A stretch of 49,791 bases of DNA from Trabulsiella guamensis ATCC 49490. GTDB taxonomy: Bacteria; Pseudomonadota; Gammaproteobacteria; Enterobacterales; Enterobacteriaceae. The stretch is taken from positions 1 through 49,791 of the forward strand of contig NZ_JMTB01000103.1 in the NCBI RefSeq assembly GCF_000734965.1, given 5' to 3'. The position numbers and the translations under genes are program-made. The notes below the pieces were generated by a model. That model was given only the letters and a program-made list of their open reading frames with translations. It did no database searches and was not told where the DNA came from. Below, piece by piece: positions 29,656 to 39,681 of the stretch (positions are counted from its first letter, which is position 1; every line of letters begins with the position of its first letter).

Positions 29656-30993
29656 ATGTCGTTTGATACCCTTGGCCTGAATCCGGAAATCCTGCGCGCT
29701 GTTGCAGAGCAGGGTTACCGCGAGCCTACCCCTATCCAGAAGCAGGCGATCCCTGCGGTGCTGGAAGGCCGTGACCTGATGGCCAGCGCCCAAACCGGCA
29801 CCGGGAAAACCGCCGGTTTTACCTTACCGCTGTTGCAGCACTTAATTTCCAAAGAACCTCACGCCAAAGGGCGTCGCCCGATCCGTGCGCTGATCCTGAC
29901 CCCAACCCGCGAGCTGGCCGCGCAGGTGGGCGAGAATGTGCGTGAGTACAGTAAATACCTTAATATCCGCTCGCTGGTGGTGTTCGGCGGCGTCAGCATT
30001 AACCCGCAGATGATGAAACTGCGCGGCGGCGTTGATGTGCTGGTGGCCACGCCCGGGCGTCTGCTTGATCTCGAGCATCAGAATGCGCTGAAACTCGACA
30101 GCATTGAAATACTTGTCCTCGACGAAGCCGATCGCATGCTGGATATGGGCTTCATCCATGATATCCGCCGCGTGCTGGCGAAACTGCCGCCGAAGCGTCA
30201 GAACCTGCTGTTCTCCGCGACGTTCTCTGACGATATCAAAGCCCTTGCTGAAAAACTGCTGCGCAATCCGCTGGAAATCGAAGTGGCGCGCCGCAACACC
30301 GCCTCTGAGCAGGTAACGCAGCACGTCCATTTTGTCGATAAGAAACGCAAGCGGGAACTGTTGTCGCTGATGATTGGTCAGGGCAACTGGCAACAGGTGC
30401 TGGTCTTCACCCGTACCAAACATGGCGCTAACCATCTGGCGGAGCAACTGAATAAAGATGGTATCCGCAGTGCGGCGATCCACGGCAACAAAAGCCAGGG
30501 GGCGCGTACCCGCGCGCTGGCGGATTTTAAATCCGGCGACCTCCGTGTGCTGGTGGCGACAGACATCGCCGCGCGTGGTCTCGACATTGAAGAACTGCCG
30601 CATGTGGTGAACTACGAACTGCCAAACGTCCCGGAAGATTATGTGCACCGTATTGGTCGTACTGGTCGCGCGGCGGCCACCGGCGAAGCGCTGTCGCTGG
30701 TGTGTGTTGATGAGCATAAACTGCTGCGCGATATCGAACGTCTGCTGAAAAAAGAGATCCCGCGCATTGCTCTGCCGGGCTTCGAACCGGATCCGTCCAT
30801 CAAAGCGGAACCTATCCAGAATGGTCGTCAGGGGCGCGGTGGTCGCGGTCAGGGCCAGGCGTCCGGGCGCGAACAACAGCAACCGCGCCGCAACGATGGC
30901 GGCAGCGCGAAACCAAAAGCGCCGCGCCGTCAGGACGACAAACCGACCAGCGAAAAACCGCGTCGCCGCCGTCCGCGTAAGATTGCAGAGTAA
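29656..30993 (+). CDS. rhlE: DEAD-box RNA helicase RhlE
   Basis: An ATP-dependent RNA helicase that modulates ribosome assembly. 445 residues: Q-motif, Walker A AQTGTGKT (45–52), [13 protein letters not shown] (156–159), SAT, then the second RecA lobe with HRIGRTGRA. The C-terminal ~60 residues are low-complexity, rich in Arg, Gly, Gln and Lys, typical of an RNA-binding tail. It has its own 222-bp upstream gap shared with cecR. A strong terminator follows. Confidence 0.97.
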   Translation: MSFDTLGLNPEILRAVAEQGYREPTPIQKQAIPAVLEGRDLMASAQTGTGKTAGFTLPLLQHLISKEPHAKGRRPIRALILTPTRELAAQVGENVREYSKYLNIRSLVVFGGVSINPQMMKLRGGVDVLVATPGRLLDLEHQNALKLDSIEILVLDEADRMLDMGFIHDIRRVLAKLPPKRQNLLFSATFSDDIKALAEKLLRNPLEIEVARRNTASEQVTQHVHFVDKKRKRELLSLMIGQGNWQQVLVFTRTKHGANHLAEQLNKDGIRSAAIHGNKSQGARTRALADFKSGDLRVLVATDIAARGLDIEELPHVVNYELPNVPEDYVHRIGRTGRAAATGEALSLVCVDEHKLLRDIERLLKKEIPRIALPGFEPDPSIKAEPIQNGRQGRGGRGQGQASGREQQQPRRNDGGSAKPKAPRRQDDKPTSEKPRRRRPRKIAE

Positions 30994-30999
30994 TTTGCG

Positions 31000-31025
31000 A
31001 GCCCGGCCGAAAAGCCGGGCTTTTA
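31000..31025 (+). terminator. Rho-independent terminator of rhlE
   Basis: An 8-bp GC-rich stem AGCCCGGC / GCCGGGCT with a CGAAAA loop is followed by TTTT. It lies six bases after the rhlE stop. Confidence 0.93.
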
Positions 31026-31055
31026 CTTTGCCCACCGGCCTGGAAAGTGCCACAA

Positions 31056-31075
31056 TAGTGGCTGTTTATACAGTA
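31056..31075 (+). promoter_or_regulatory. LexA (SOS) box of dinG
   Basis: TAGTG-GCTGTTTATA-CAGTA matches the E. coli dinG box in layout, with GTG in place of the left CTG/TTG. It ends 14 bases before the dinG ATG, so LexA would cover the promoter. The non-consensus left half suggests moderate repression. Confidence 0.82.
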
Positions 31076-31089
31076 TTCAGGTTGTCCCG

Positions 31090-33234
31090 ATGTCACTTAC
31101 CGCCGCGCTGAAGGCGCAGATTGCCACCTGGTATAAAGCGCTTCAGGAGCAGATCCCCGATTTTATCCCGCGCCCCCCGCAGCGGCAGATGATTGCCGAT
31201 GTGGCGAAAACGCTCGCCGGAGAAGAAGGGCGGCATCTGGCGATTGAGGCTCCCACCGGTGTCGGGAAAACCCTTTCCTATTTAATTCCCGGCATTGCGA
31301 TTGCCCGCGAAGAGCAGAAAACGCTGGTGGTCAGCACTGCTAACGTCGCCCTGCAGGATCAAATCTACAGTAAAGATTTGCCGCTGTTGAAAAAAATCAT
31401 CCCCGACCTCCGCTTTACCGCCGCCTTTGGTCGCGGGCGTTACGTCTGCCCGCGCAATCTGACGGCGCTCGCCAGTACTGAACCAACGCAACAGGATCTG
31501 CTCGCTTTTCTTGACGACGCATTAACCCCCAACAATCAGGAAGAGCAGAAGCGCTGCGCGAAGCTGAAAGCGGATCTCGACGGCTACAAGTGGGATGGCC
31601 TGCGCGATCACACTGATATCGCCATTGATGACGATCTCTGGCGGCGGCTGAGTACTGATAAGGCCAGCTGTCTGAATCGCAACTGCCATTATTATCGCGA
31701 ATGCCCGTTTTTCGTCGCCCGCAGGGAGATTCAGGAGGCCGAAGTGGTGGTCGCCAACCATGCGCTGGTGATGGCAGCAATGGAGAGCGAAGCGGTGCTG
31801 CCGGAGCCGAAAAACCTGTTGTTGGTCCTCGACGAAGGGCACCATCTGCCGGAGGTTGCGCGTGATGCGCTGGAGATGAGCGCAGAGATCAGCGCGCCCT
31901 GGTACCGGCTCCAGCTGGATTTGTTCACTAAACTGGTGGCAACCTGCCTCGAACAGTTTCGCCCGAAAACCACGCCGCCGCTGGCGCTACCGGAACGGTT
32001 GAATGCGCATTGCGAAGAGCTGTACGAACTGATTTCATCGCTGAATACTTTGCTCAATCACTACATGCCTGCCACTCAGGAGGCCGAGCATCGCTTCACG
32101 ATGGGTGAATTGCCAGACGAGGTCATGGCGATTTGCCAGCGACTGGCGAAGCTCACCGAACAGTTGCGCGGGCTGTCAGAGCTGTTTCTCAATGATCTCA
32201 GCGAAAAAACCGGCAGCCACGATATCGTCCGTTTACACCGCATATTGTTGCAGATGAACCGCGCCCTTGGCATGTTTGAAAGCCAGAGCAAGCTGTGGCG
32301 TCTGGCGGCGATGGTGCAGGCATCCGGCGCGCCAGTGAGCAAATGGGCGACACGGGAAGTCCGTGACGGACAGGTGCACATGATGTTCCATTGCGTCGGC
32401 ATCCGTGTCAGTGATCAACTGGAAAAACTGCTGTGGCGCAGCGTACCGCACATCGTCGTCACCTCCGCCACGCTGCGTTCGCTGAACAGTTTTTCGCGGC
32501 TACAGGAGATGAGCGGCCTGAAAGAAATCGCCGGTGACCGTTTTGTGGCGCTGGATTCCCCCTTTAATCACGTCGAACAGGGCAAAATCGTCATTCCACA
32601 GATGCGCTATGAGCCGCTGATGGAAAACGAAGAGCAGCATATCGCCGAAATGGCCGCGTTCTTTCGCCAGTCGCTGGAGAGCAAAAAGCATCTTGGCATG
32701 CTGGTACTGTTTGCCAGCGGACGGGCGATGCAGCGTTTTCTTGAGTACGTCACTGACCTGCGTCTGATGCTGCTGGTACAGGGCGATCAGCCACGTTACC
32801 GGCTGGTGGAACTGCATCGCAAGCGCGTGGCAAGTGGTGAACGCAGTGTGCTGGTGGGGCTGCAGTCTTTTGCAGAGGGGCTGGATCTGAAAGGCGAACT
32901 GTTAAGCCAGGTGCATATCCATAAAATTGCCTTTCCGCCCATCGACAGCCCGGTAGTGATCACCGAAGGTGAATGGCTGAAAAGTCTCAACCGTTATCCG
33001 TTCGAAGTGCAGAGCCTGCCGAGCGCCTCGTTTAACCTGATCCAGCAGGTCGGCCGGCTTATCCGTAGCCACAGTTGTTGGGGCGAGGTGGTGATTTATG
33101 ATAAACGTCTGCTGAGCAAGAGTTATGGCAAGCGCTTACTTAACGCGCTGCCGGTATTTCCCATCGAGCAACCTGATGTGCCAAAGGTTATAGTAAAAAG
33201 CAAAGCAAAACAGAGTCGTCGTAAACGGCGATAG
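31090..33234 (+). CDS. dinG: SOS-induced ATP-dependent helicase DinG
   Basis: A 5'-3' superfamily-2 DNA helicase of the XPD type that unwinds R-loops, D-loops and forks and helps replication pass through transcribed genes. 714 residues. Walker A APTGVGKT (54–61); the iron–sulfur cysteines Cys120, Cys194, Cys199 and Cys205 all present; Walker B DEGHHL; C-terminal QVGRLIRS. It is LexA-controlled. It lies 19 bases upstream of ybiB, so the two form one SOS transcript. Confidence 0.97.
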   Translation: MSLTAALKAQIATWYKALQEQIPDFIPRPPQRQMIADVAKTLAGEEGRHLAIEAPTGVGKTLSYLIPGIAIAREEQKTLVVSTANVALQDQIYSKDLPLLKKIIPDLRFTAAFGRGRYVCPRNLTALASTEPTQQDLLAFLDDALTPNNQEEQKRCAKLKADLDGYKWDGLRDHTDIAIDDDLWRRLSTDKASCLNRNCHYYRECPFFVARREIQEAEVVVANHALVMAAMESEAVLPEPKNLLLVLDEGHHLPEVARDALEMSAEISAPWYRLQLDLFTKLVATCLEQFRPKTTPPLALPERLNAHCEELYELISSLNTLLNHYMPATQEAEHRFTMGELPDEVMAICQRLAKLTEQLRGLSELFLNDLSEKTGSHDIVRLHRILLQMNRALGMFESQSKLWRLAAMVQASGAPVSKWATREVRDGQVHMMFHCVGIRVSDQLEKLLWRSVPHIVVTSATLRSLNSFSRLQEMSGLKEIAGDRFVALDSPFNHVEQGKIVIPQMRYEPLMENEEQHIAEMAAFFRQSLESKKHLGMLVLFASGRAMQRFLEYVTDLRLMLLVQGDQPRYRLVELHRKRVASGERSVLVGLQSFAEGLDLKGELLSQVHIHKIAFPPIDSPVVITEGEWLKSLNRYPFEVQSLPSASFNLIQQVGRLIRSHSCWGEVVIYDKRLLSKSYGKRLLNALPVFPIEQPDVPKVIVKSKAKQSRRKRR

Positions 33235-33253
33235 CGTCAGGCAAGGAGTACAC

Positions 33254-34220
33254 ATGGATTATCGCACTATCATCAAAGAAGTCGGGCGAGGAAAGCATCA
33301 TGCCCGTGACCTCGATTTCGATACCGCACGCGCCCTGTATACGCGAATGCTGGAAGGTGACGTACCGGATCTTGAAATGGGCGGTATTCTCATTGCGCTG
33401 CGGATTAAGGGTGAGGGCGAGGCGGAAATGCATGGCTTTTATGAGGCGATGCAGCAACAGACCATTCGCCTGACACCACCGGTCGGAAAGCCGATGCCGA
33501 TAGTGATCCCCAGCTATAACGGCGCGCGCAAACAGGCCAACCTGACGCCGCTGCTTGCCATGTTGCTGCACAAGCTCGGGTTTCCGGTGGTGGTGCATGG
33601 CGTGAGCGAAGACCCCACCCGTATCCTGACAGAAACCATTTTTGAGATGATCGGCATTGAGGCTACGCGCCACGCCGGGCAGGCGCAGGCTAAACTGGAA
33701 GGTCATCAGCCGGTCTATATGCCGGTCAGCGCCCTGTGCCCGCCAATGGAAAAACAGCTGGCGATACGCTGGCGGATGGGCGTGCGTAACAGCGCACACA
33801 CGCTGGCGAAGCTGGCAACCCCATTTGCGGAAGGCGCCGCGCTGCGCCTGTCGAGCGTCTCTCACCCGGAATATGTCACCCGTGTCGCCCGTTTTTTTAC
33901 CGATATTGGTGGACGCGGCATTCTTCTGCATGGCACAGAAGGCGAAGTGTACGCCAGCCCGCAGCGTTGCCCGCAGATTAATCTAATCGATAAAAAACGG
34001 TGTGCAGGTACTGGTTGAGCGTCAGAGCGAAGATAACCGGGACGTCATCCTGCCTGGGTCGAAAGATCCGATGGTGACCGCACGCTGGATTGAGCGCTGT
34101 GTGGCGGGCAGCGAGCCGGTGCCGCAGTCGCTGAAAATCCAGCTTGCATGCTGTTTGCTGGCGACCGGTGAAGTTGAAAATCTGGAAGCGGGGCTGGCCC
34201 GTGTAGCGGAATGCTGGTAA
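33254..34220 (+). pseudogene. ybiB: YbiB (TrpD2 family), split by a one-base frameshift
   Basis: YbiB is a ~320-residue relative of anthranilate phosphoribosyltransferase that in E. coli binds nucleic acid without sequence preference and is co-regulated with dinG. The first frame (33254–34018) reads normally to CPQINLID, then meets a six-A run at 33992–33997 and ends in RCAGTG. The normal C-terminus (GVQVLVERQ… to ECW) continues in the +1 frame to 34220. Removing one A gives D-K-N-G-V and a full 321-residue protein. The homopolymer site makes an indel error or recent slippage mutation likely. Confidence 0.87.
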
Positions 34221-34246
34221 CCCGCTGATTGCCGCGAGAGAAGATC

Positions 34247-34278
34247 AAAAAAAAGCCCGTCCAGTGGCGAGGACGGGC
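34247..34278 (-). terminator. Rho-independent terminator of ybiJ
   Basis: Read on the minus strand, an 8-bp stem GCCCGTCC / GGACGGGC with an 8-base loop is followed by eight T's. It lies between converging ybiB and ybiJ; without T's on the plus side, it mainly serves ybiJ. Confidence 0.92.
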
Positions 34279-34334
34279 AAGCAAGGGTAACAAACAGGGT
34301 TAATGAGGGTTAATCAACACAGAGGGAAAGTGTC

Positions 34335-34595
34335 TTACTTGTAAATAACGGCAGTACCGCTCACTTTGTTGTTGGTGTTAGCGGAAGTGATGCTGTAGCT
34401 CGTTGCGCCTGCAGCCGCCGCTTTCTCAGCCAGTTTTGCTTCCAGACCGTCCAGCGTGCTGGCGCCTTCAGCGGAAACCACACCAATTTTGTTCATGCCC
34501 TGAGCCTGTGCCGGAGAAACGGCGTCAGCAGCGAAAGCACCAAAAGAAAGGGTAGAAAGAGCGATGGCAGCAACAGCATATTTAACGTTTTTCAT
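34335..34595 (-). CDS. ybiJ: Small periplasmic DUF1471 (BhsA/McbA-type) protein YbiJ
   Basis: An 86-residue secreted protein with a clear signal peptide (MKNVKYAVAAIALSTLSFGA, cleavage after FA-A near residue 22) and a compact YdgH/BhsA-like domain ending TAVIYK. Relatives are stress-induced and affect biofilm and envelope behaviour; YbiJ itself is uncharacterised. ATG at 34595 is preferred over the one at 34601 because of ribosome-binding-site spacing and because it matches E. coli. A paralogue, mcbA, lies about 0.7 kb upstream. Confidence 0.9.
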   Translation of the reverse strand: MKNVKYAVAAIALSTLSFGAFAADAVSPAQAQGMNKIGVVSAEGASTLDGLEAKLAEKAAAAGATSYSITSANTNNKVSGTAVIYK

Positions 34596-34876
34596 GTTCA
34601 TATTCTCGCAGGTTGTTTGTAGGGACGATGTTCTGTCGATGTGATGAGTATCACGGTTTTTGTCGATGGAGAAAATCGAACATAATTGATAGTGTTCATC
34701 AAATAATTTGAACCAATATTAATTTATTGATTATTAATAAATTATTTTCAGAAAGCAAACCGAAAAGAAGTGTGATGGCGATCACCTGGCGAAAAAGGCA
34801 CGGAATGCGACTTATTTCGCCAGAAATCGTGGTCGTAAAGACGTTGGGTTGTTCTGTGGAAACTGGTAAGGATTTG
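34596..34876. other. AT-rich gap upstream of ybiJ
   Basis: A 281-bp stretch without a convincing gene. Positions 34680–34750 are strikingly AT-rich (repeated TTAATTTATT/ATTAATAAAT), an H-NS- or IHF-prone composition, and should contain the ybiJ promoter. A terminator for ybiI is not obvious. Confidence 0.55.
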
Positions 34877-35143
34877 TCAGCGAAGCTGGCTATCCTTTGA
34901 ACCACGGCGATTATATCCCGAAAATGTAGAGTTATGTAAATCTTTCTGCTGCTGGCAGTTGACGCAGTATCGGACGCCAGGCACCGCCTTTCTGCGTGCC
35001 TCCGGAATCGCCTCTCCACATTCGTCACAAAATTTGAGGCTTTCACCGCCTGAAATGGCGTTTCTCACGCGCGCAACGGCATCATTGACGGTGCTGTCGA
35101 TCTGTTGCTGGACGGCATCGTCACTTGCCCATCCTGAAGCCAT
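34877..35143 (-). CDS. ybiI: DksA/TraR-type zinc-finger protein YbiI
   Basis: An 88-residue protein with a C4 zinc finger (CDECGEAIP … YCVNC, ~39–63) like that of DksA and TraR but lacking DksA's long coiled coil. It starts MASGWASDDAVQQQIDST, as in E. coli YbiI. The function is not known; binding in the RNA polymerase secondary channel is a family-based guess. It has its own 126-bp upstream gap. Confidence 0.92.
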   Translation of the reverse strand: MASGWASDDAVQQQIDSTVNDAVARVRNAISGGESLKFCDECGEAIPEARRKAVPGVRYCVNCQQQKDLHNSTFSGYNRRGSKDSQLR

Positions 35144-35223
35144 GTCTCACCTCCGACATTGTCACATCATCGTAATGTATTATATGTGGTCAAAAATTAA
35201 ACAAACAAGAGTCGAATAAAAAT

Positions 35224-35248
35224 AATGCACCCACGATGTGAGTGCATT
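35224..35248 (-). terminator. Terminator of mcbA
   Basis: On the minus strand an 11-bp stem with one G·U (AATGCACTCAC / GTGGGTGCATT) and an ATC loop is followed by ATTTTTATT. It lies 22 bases past the mcbA stop. Confidence 0.8.
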
Positions 35249-35269
35249 CAGACAGGAAAGAAAAGCGCG

Positions 35270-35533
35270 TTACTTATAGATGGTGGCGGTACCGAACATT
35301 TTGTTCTCACCGCTGGCACCGTTAATCACGTAGCCGGATGCCCCTTTCTCATGGGCTTTTTCTGCCAGTTTAGCCTGCAAATCGTCCAGGTTGCTGGCGC
35401 CACTTACGGACACCGTACCAGCCGGACGTAACTGGCCGGTTTCACCTGGATTTAGTTGCTGTGGTTCAGCCTGCGATGCGAAAGAGAAGGCGACGAGCGC
35501 GCCAGCAGCAATCCACACAAGACTTCTTTTCAT
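35270..35533 (-). CDS. mcbA: DUF1471 periplasmic protein McbA
   Basis: An 87-residue secreted protein with signal peptide (cleavage near SQA-E, residue ~22) and a BhsA-like domain. It matches E. coli McbA, which reduces colanic-acid mucoidy and biofilm when overproduced and is controlled by McbR. GQLRPAGTVSVSGASNL and the GTATIYK end are characteristic. The frame is open to 35650 but the ATG at 35533 gives the signal peptide and has AGAGG upstream. As in E. coli it lies near rlmF, but fiu and ybiX are missing between ybiI and mcbA. Confidence 0.85.
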   Translation of the reverse strand: MKRSLVWIAAGALVAFSFASQAEPQQLNPGETGQLRPAGTVSVSGASNLDDLQAKLAEKAHEKGASGYVINGASGENKMFGTATIYK

Positions 35534-35695
35534 GGTGACGACCTCTCTGTTTCGACGGAATACCTTAAAAGTGTAGGTGGTCACGAAACGAGAAAGCGCG
35601 CAAAAAATTGATGGTGAAAAGCGTATTTTTTGAACAACAAAAAATGACATTCCGTTGACAAAACAGCCACATGGAAGTGGCTGTTTTATGGAGAA

Positions 35696-36310
35696 TTACC
35701 GCGCATCCGGCCGCACTAAATCAAACCGGTGACTGTCGCTGATAGTGTAATACGCCGTAGGGCCGCCCGCGCGCAGCACCGGGTTGGCTTTGGCGGTCTG
35801 ATAAATACCGTTCTCCAGCAGCGTTTCATCAATATGAATACCGACCACTTCTCCGAGCACCAACCAGGTGTCAACCGGGGTGCCGTCGGCGGCGGTGAGC
35901 TGGATGCCCTGCGACAGTTTGCACTCGAAGTTGACCGGGCTTTCCGCCACGCGAGGCGCCTTCACAAAGCGGCTTGCTGCCGGGGTCAGTCCGGCCACAG
36001 CGAACTCGTCCTCACCGTGGGGCAGGCTGGCGGAGGTTTCATTCATGGCGCTGGCAAGCTCCCGCGTGGTCAAATTCCAGACGAACTCCTTCGTTTCAAC
36101 GATGTTCTGCACACTGTCTTTCCAGCCGCTACTGGCAAAACCGATAATCGGCGGGCGATAGTTAAAACAGTTGAAAAAGCTGTAGGGCGCCAGGTTGCGT
36201 CGTCCCTGCGCGTCAAGGGAAGCGATCCAGCCGATAGGGCGCGGGCCGATAATGGCGTTCAGCGGGTCGTGTGGCAGTCCGTGTCCCTGCGAAGGTTGAT
36301 AGAAATACAT
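35696..36310 (-). CDS. Flavin reductase-like (FMN-binding split-barrel) protein
   Basis: A 204-residue cytoplasmic protein of the flavin_reduct/DIM6-NTAB family: PRPIGWIASLDAQGRRNLAPYSFFN (only its start and end are diagnostic) is the flavin-binding strand-loop, and GEVVGIHIDE is the later barrel strand. The substrate is unknown. The frame is open from 36349, but ATG at 36310 (MYFYQPSQGHG) has AAGG seven bases upstream and is the usual family start. It is not in the E. coli K-12 version of this locus, so it looks like lineage-specific content between mcbA and rlmF. Confidence 0.82.
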   Translation of the reverse strand: MYFYQPSQGHGLPHDPLNAIIGPRPIGWIASLDAQGRRNLAPYSFFNCFNYRPPIIGFASSGWKDSVQNIVETKEFVWNLTTRELASAMNETSASLPHGEDEFAVAGLTPAASRFVKAPRVAESPVNFECKLSQGIQLTAADGTPVDTWLVLGEVVGIHIDETLLENGIYQTAKANPVLRAGGPTAYYTISDSHRFDLVRPDAR

Positions 36311-36405
36311 AGCGCACCTTGTTGTCATCATGATTTTCTCCAGCCTCACTTATTTACCCCGCCGCCGTCAACGGGTATCTTACGCGCGGAAAACAGGAGA
36401 AAGCC

Positions 36406-37332
36406 ATGAAAGCCCAGAAGCCGGGACTGCACCCGCGTAACCGTCACAACACCCGCTACGATCTCACCGCGCTGAGCCAAACCAGTCCGCAACTGACGCC
36501 TTTTCTAATCCTCAACCCGGCAGGGGAGCAGACGGTCAATTTTGCTGATCCGCTGGCGGTGAAAGCGCTGAACAAAGCGTTGCTGGCGCATTTTTATGGT
36601 GTGGAGCACTGGGACATTCCTGATGGTTTTCTCTGCCCGCCGGTGCCGGGGCGCGCTGATTATATCCACCATCTGGCAGATCTGCTGGGCGAAACGACTG
36701 GCGAGATCCCGCGTAATGCCACGATTATTGATGTCGGCATCGGCGCCAACTGCATTTATCCGCTAATCGGCGCTCATGAGTATGGCTGGCGGTTTACTGG
36801 CAGCGAGGTGGATGCGGATGCCTTCGCCAGCGCGCAGGCGATTGTCAGCGGCAATGCCGGGCTGAGCCGCCAGATCCGTCTGCGCAGGCAGAAAAACCCG
36901 GCGCAGATTTTCAGCGGCATTATCCATAAAAATGAAGAATACGACGCCACGCTGTGCAACCCGCCATTTCATGATTCTGCCGCCGCCGCGCGCCGGGGAA
37001 GCGAGCATAAGCGTCGTAATCTGGGGCAGGACAAAAACGACGCACTCAACTTTGGCGGCCAGCAACAGGAGCTGTGGTGTGAGGGGGGCGAGGTGGCGTT
37101 CATCAGTAAAATGATTGCCGAAAGCCAGTCGTTCGCGCGTCAGGTGATGTGGTTCACCTCGCTGGTTTCTCGAGGCGATAATCTGCCGGAGCTGTACCGT
37201 GCGCTGACGCAGGCAGGTGCCGTGAAAGTGGTTAAAAAAGAGATGGCCCAGGGGCAAAAGCAGAGCCGCTTTATCGCCTGGACCTTTATGAACGACGAGC
37301 AACGCCGTCGCTTCGCCTCACGCCCGCGTTAA
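36406..37332 (+). CDS. rlmF: 23S rRNA adenine-1618 N6-methyltransferase RlmF
   Basis: RlmF methylates A1618 of 23S rRNA using SAM. The 308 residues equal E. coli RlmF. The SAM motif [15 protein letters not shown] (~108–122) and catalytic NPPF (185–188) are intact, followed by the basic [10 protein letters not shown] segment. It is divergent from the flavin-reductase gene and its stop overlaps that of ybiO by four bases end to end, with no room for a terminator. Confidence 0.96.
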   Translation: MKAQKPGLHPRNRHNTRYDLTALSQTSPQLTPFLILNPAGEQTVNFADPLAVKALNKALLAHFYGVEHWDIPDGFLCPPVPGRADYIHHLADLLGETTGEIPRNATIIDVGIGANCIYPLIGAHEYGWRFTGSEVDADAFASAQAIVSGNAGLSRQIRLRRQKNPAQIFSGIIHKNEEYDATLCNPPFHDSAAAARRGSEHKRRNLGQDKNDALNFGGQQQELWCEGGEVAFISKMIAESQSFARQVMWFTSLVSRGDNLPELYRALTQAGAVKVVKKEMAQGQKQSRFIAWTFMNDEQRRRFASRPR

Positions 37333-39554
37333 ATCGTGGGCTCCTGTGGCGGCGGCTGGCCTTCGGGTGTGGCGCCGCTGACAGGCAGCATCTGGTAGGT
37401 CTGCACCGGCGCGCGAATCCCTGCGCGGTCAAAATGTTTTTTCACCTGTGTATCCAGCGCAAAACGTACGGTCCACTGCTTCAGCGGCAGGGTGGTGAAG
37501 GAGACACGCAGGGTAAATGCGGTATTGGTCAGCCCTACCAGCCCGGCAAACGACGGTTCGCCGATGATAAGCCCACGGATTGCCTCCTGTTCCATCAATT
37601 CGGCAACCGCATCTTTCAGCGCCTGATTGGCTTTATCCGTATCTTCCTGGCGGTCGACGTCATAGTTCGCCACCACTGAGCCAATCCCTCGCACAAAGTT
37701 AGCGAAGGTGGTTATCGACGACCAGGGAATGATGTGATACGCGCCGGTATCCTGACGCACGCCGACAGATCGGATCGACATCCGTTCCACCGTCCCGGTC
37801 AGCGGCCCGATGGTCACCAGATCGCCGGTGTTCATGCCGTTCTCAAACTGAATAAAGATCCCGGTAATAATATCTTTCACCAGCGTCTGCGCGCCGAATG
37901 AAATCGCCAGGCCCAGCGCCCCGGCGCCGGCCAGCAGCGGGGCGATATTCACGCCAATTTCCGACAGCACAATCATCACTGTAATCGTACTGATGACCAC
38001 GGCCAGCGCATTGCGAAACAGCGTCAGCAGCGTTCGGGTGCGCGCGCTGGGTAGCGGGCGGCCATGTATATCTGACGCGAGACGGTTTTCGATAAGGCTT
38101 GCGAGCACTGTCCAGCCCACCGCGGAGAAAAACAGGATCAGCGCGATGCGAATCAGGATATCGACGGTTTTCTCTCCCGCGCCGTAGTGCAGCCATTGCC
38201 AGAAATCGAACAGCCCCCAGGCGCTGAGCAACATCATGATGGCAACGCAGACTACCAGGAAGCGGGCGAATTTTAATGATGCGGAGATCCAGCCGTTAAG
38301 CCGTTTTTGCAACTCCGGATAGTTGCGCTGCGTTTCCGGCGACAGGGTAATGGTTTTCGCAATCCAGCGGGAGAGAATCCCGGACGCGAAAGCCGCAATG
38401 CTGATGATCGCCAGGCTGCGCACCGTCGCACCCATCATAAATTTCAGGCTATTGCCGGGATCGAACAGTGAGAAAAAGAACAGCACGATAAAATAGGCGC
38501 TCGCCACCCAGTGCCACACCAGCGCAAAGGCGCGGATAAACAGGCTGAAAAAGGGCAGTGAATGGTCAGCCAGTTGCTGCAGACTGCGGGTGATATCTTG
38601 TTTATTTCTGAAAATCAGACGCAGCGCCCAGAGCGTAATCACCAGCATAATCGCCACGTTCGCCAGTGCACCCACCTGTACGTTAATCTGGTTGGAGATA
38701 ATCGGCACCGCCACGATCAGTCCGTAGCCGATAAGACTGCTTAGCGCGCTCAGCCGCAGATTCCAGTAACGCGCGACGTCATCCTGCGTATTAAATGGTC
38801 GTAGCTCGGCAACCCGGGGGCAAAATACCAGCCGCAGAATGGCTTTGAAGAACTCGATCAGTGCAAAAGCATTCAGAAACAGGCTTTGCTGAAAGGCGAT
38901 GGTGCGGCTGCCGGCGTTCAGGTTATCGCTCAGCATCTGGCCGATAAACAATGTGAATGCCAGCAACAGCAGGTCAATGATAAACGCACCCACGATCATC
39001 GATGGCAGTTGCAGCCAGTTATTACGCTCGCGGTTTTTTCTTCGCCCCCATTGCCCCATTTTGCGATATAACGGCAGCGCACAGAGGCGCAATACGCCGT
39101 AGACAGCAAATACCAGCGCCGCCAGTAGCAGGAAATGGATCAGAGCAGTGGTAAAGGTCTGTGGGTTAAACGGCTTGTGGGGTGAGCCGGTGATGTTGCG
39201 CCAGAGCTGGGCGAACCGTGATGAAAACTGTTCGCCATAGTGACGGCTGACATCGGTGACATTCTCAAGCACCGTTTTTTGCTCGATGACCTCTGGCGGG
39301 GTGATTTTCGGTACCTGTTCGGCAGGCGGCGTGGCCGCAGCCTGGCGAAGCTGGTCGATCAGTTCCTTGCGCGATGTGTCGTTTTCCAGCACGTCAGCCA
39401 GCGCGGCATAAGCCGCTTTTTTTTGTGCCAGATCGGGCTCCTGCGCCGTCGCTGCGTTTTTATCAGACGAGGCGCCGGAGGTGATGCCCGGGATCGTCAC
39501 CGCCTGAAGCGGCGCACAGAACAGTGCGAACAGGAAGAGGAAAACCCACGGCAC
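37329..39554 (-). CDS. ybiO: Mechanosensitive channel YbiO (MscS family)
   Basis: A large MscS-type channel that opens under membrane tension to release solutes during hypo-osmotic shock. A signal peptide (cleavage after PLQA) leads into a periplasmic domain, about ten further membrane segments, and the conserved pore helix and MscS beta domain ([34 protein letters not shown]). The frame opens with TTG at 39569, but GTG at 39554 has GGAGG five bases upstream and gives exactly 741 residues as in E. coli. Confidence 0.93.
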   Translation of the reverse strand: MPWVFLFLFALFCAPLQAVTIPGITSGASSDKNAATAQEPDLAQKKAAYAALADVLENDTSRKELIDQLRQAAATPPAEQVPKITPPEVIEQKTVLENVTDVSRHYGEQFSSRFAQLWRNITGSPHKPFNPQTFTTALIHFLLLAALVFAVYGVLRLCALPLYRKMGQWGRRKNRERNNWLQLPSMIVGAFIIDLLLLAFTLFIGQMLSDNLNAGSRTIAFQQSLFLNAFALIEFFKAILRLVFCPRVAELRPFNTQDDVARYWNLRLSALSSLIGYGLIVAVPIISNQINVQVGALANVAIMLVITLWALRLIFRNKQDITRSLQQLADHSLPFFSLFIRAFALVWHWVASAYFIVLFFFSLFDPGNSLKFMMGATVRSLAIISIAAFASGILSRWIAKTITLSPETQRNYPELQKRLNGWISASLKFARFLVVCVAIMMLLSAWGLFDFWQWLHYGAGEKTVDILIRIALILFFSAVGWTVLASLIENRLASDIHGRPLPSARTRTLLTLFRNALAVVISTITVMIVLSEIGVNIAPLLAGAGALGLAISFGAQTLVKDIITGIFIQFENGMNTGDLVTIGPLTGTVERMSIRSVGVRQDTGAYHIIPWSSITTFANFVRGIGSVVANYDVDRQEDTDKANQALKDAVAELMEQEAIRGLIIGEPSFAGLVGLTNTAFTLRVSFTTLPLKQWTVRFALDTQVKKHFDRAGIRAPVQTYQMLPVSGATPEGQPPPQEPTI

Positions 39555-39646
39555 GATAGCCTCCGTCAAAAATGTCCAACAAAATGATAAGTATAGAAGG
39601 CGGACGCAAGCGCGCGGGTTTTGAGAACAATCTGGTAAGGAGATGC

Positions 39647-39667
39647 CACTCCCCCGACGGGGGAGTG
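39647..39667. terminator. Hairpin downstream of glnQ
   Basis: A perfect 9-bp stem with a 3-base loop (CACTCCCCC-GAC-GGGGGAGTG) begins 15 bases past the glnQ stop on the minus strand. There is no T-run, so it is a likely 3'-end stabiliser or weak terminator. Confidence 0.6.
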
Positions 39668-39681
39668 TGCAGAGAGAACAA

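Noticed and set aside
29842-31053. 403-codon minus-strand ORF opposite rhlE
   Set aside because: An antisense shadow of the helicase gene that also crosses the rhlE terminator; no recognisable domain.
33992-33998. A6-C as a programmed -1 ribosomal slippery site in ybiB
   Set aside because: Restoring the conserved C-terminus needs a +1 (or -2) shift, not -1, and the family is normally encoded in one frame. Six A's are also short for transcriptional slippage.
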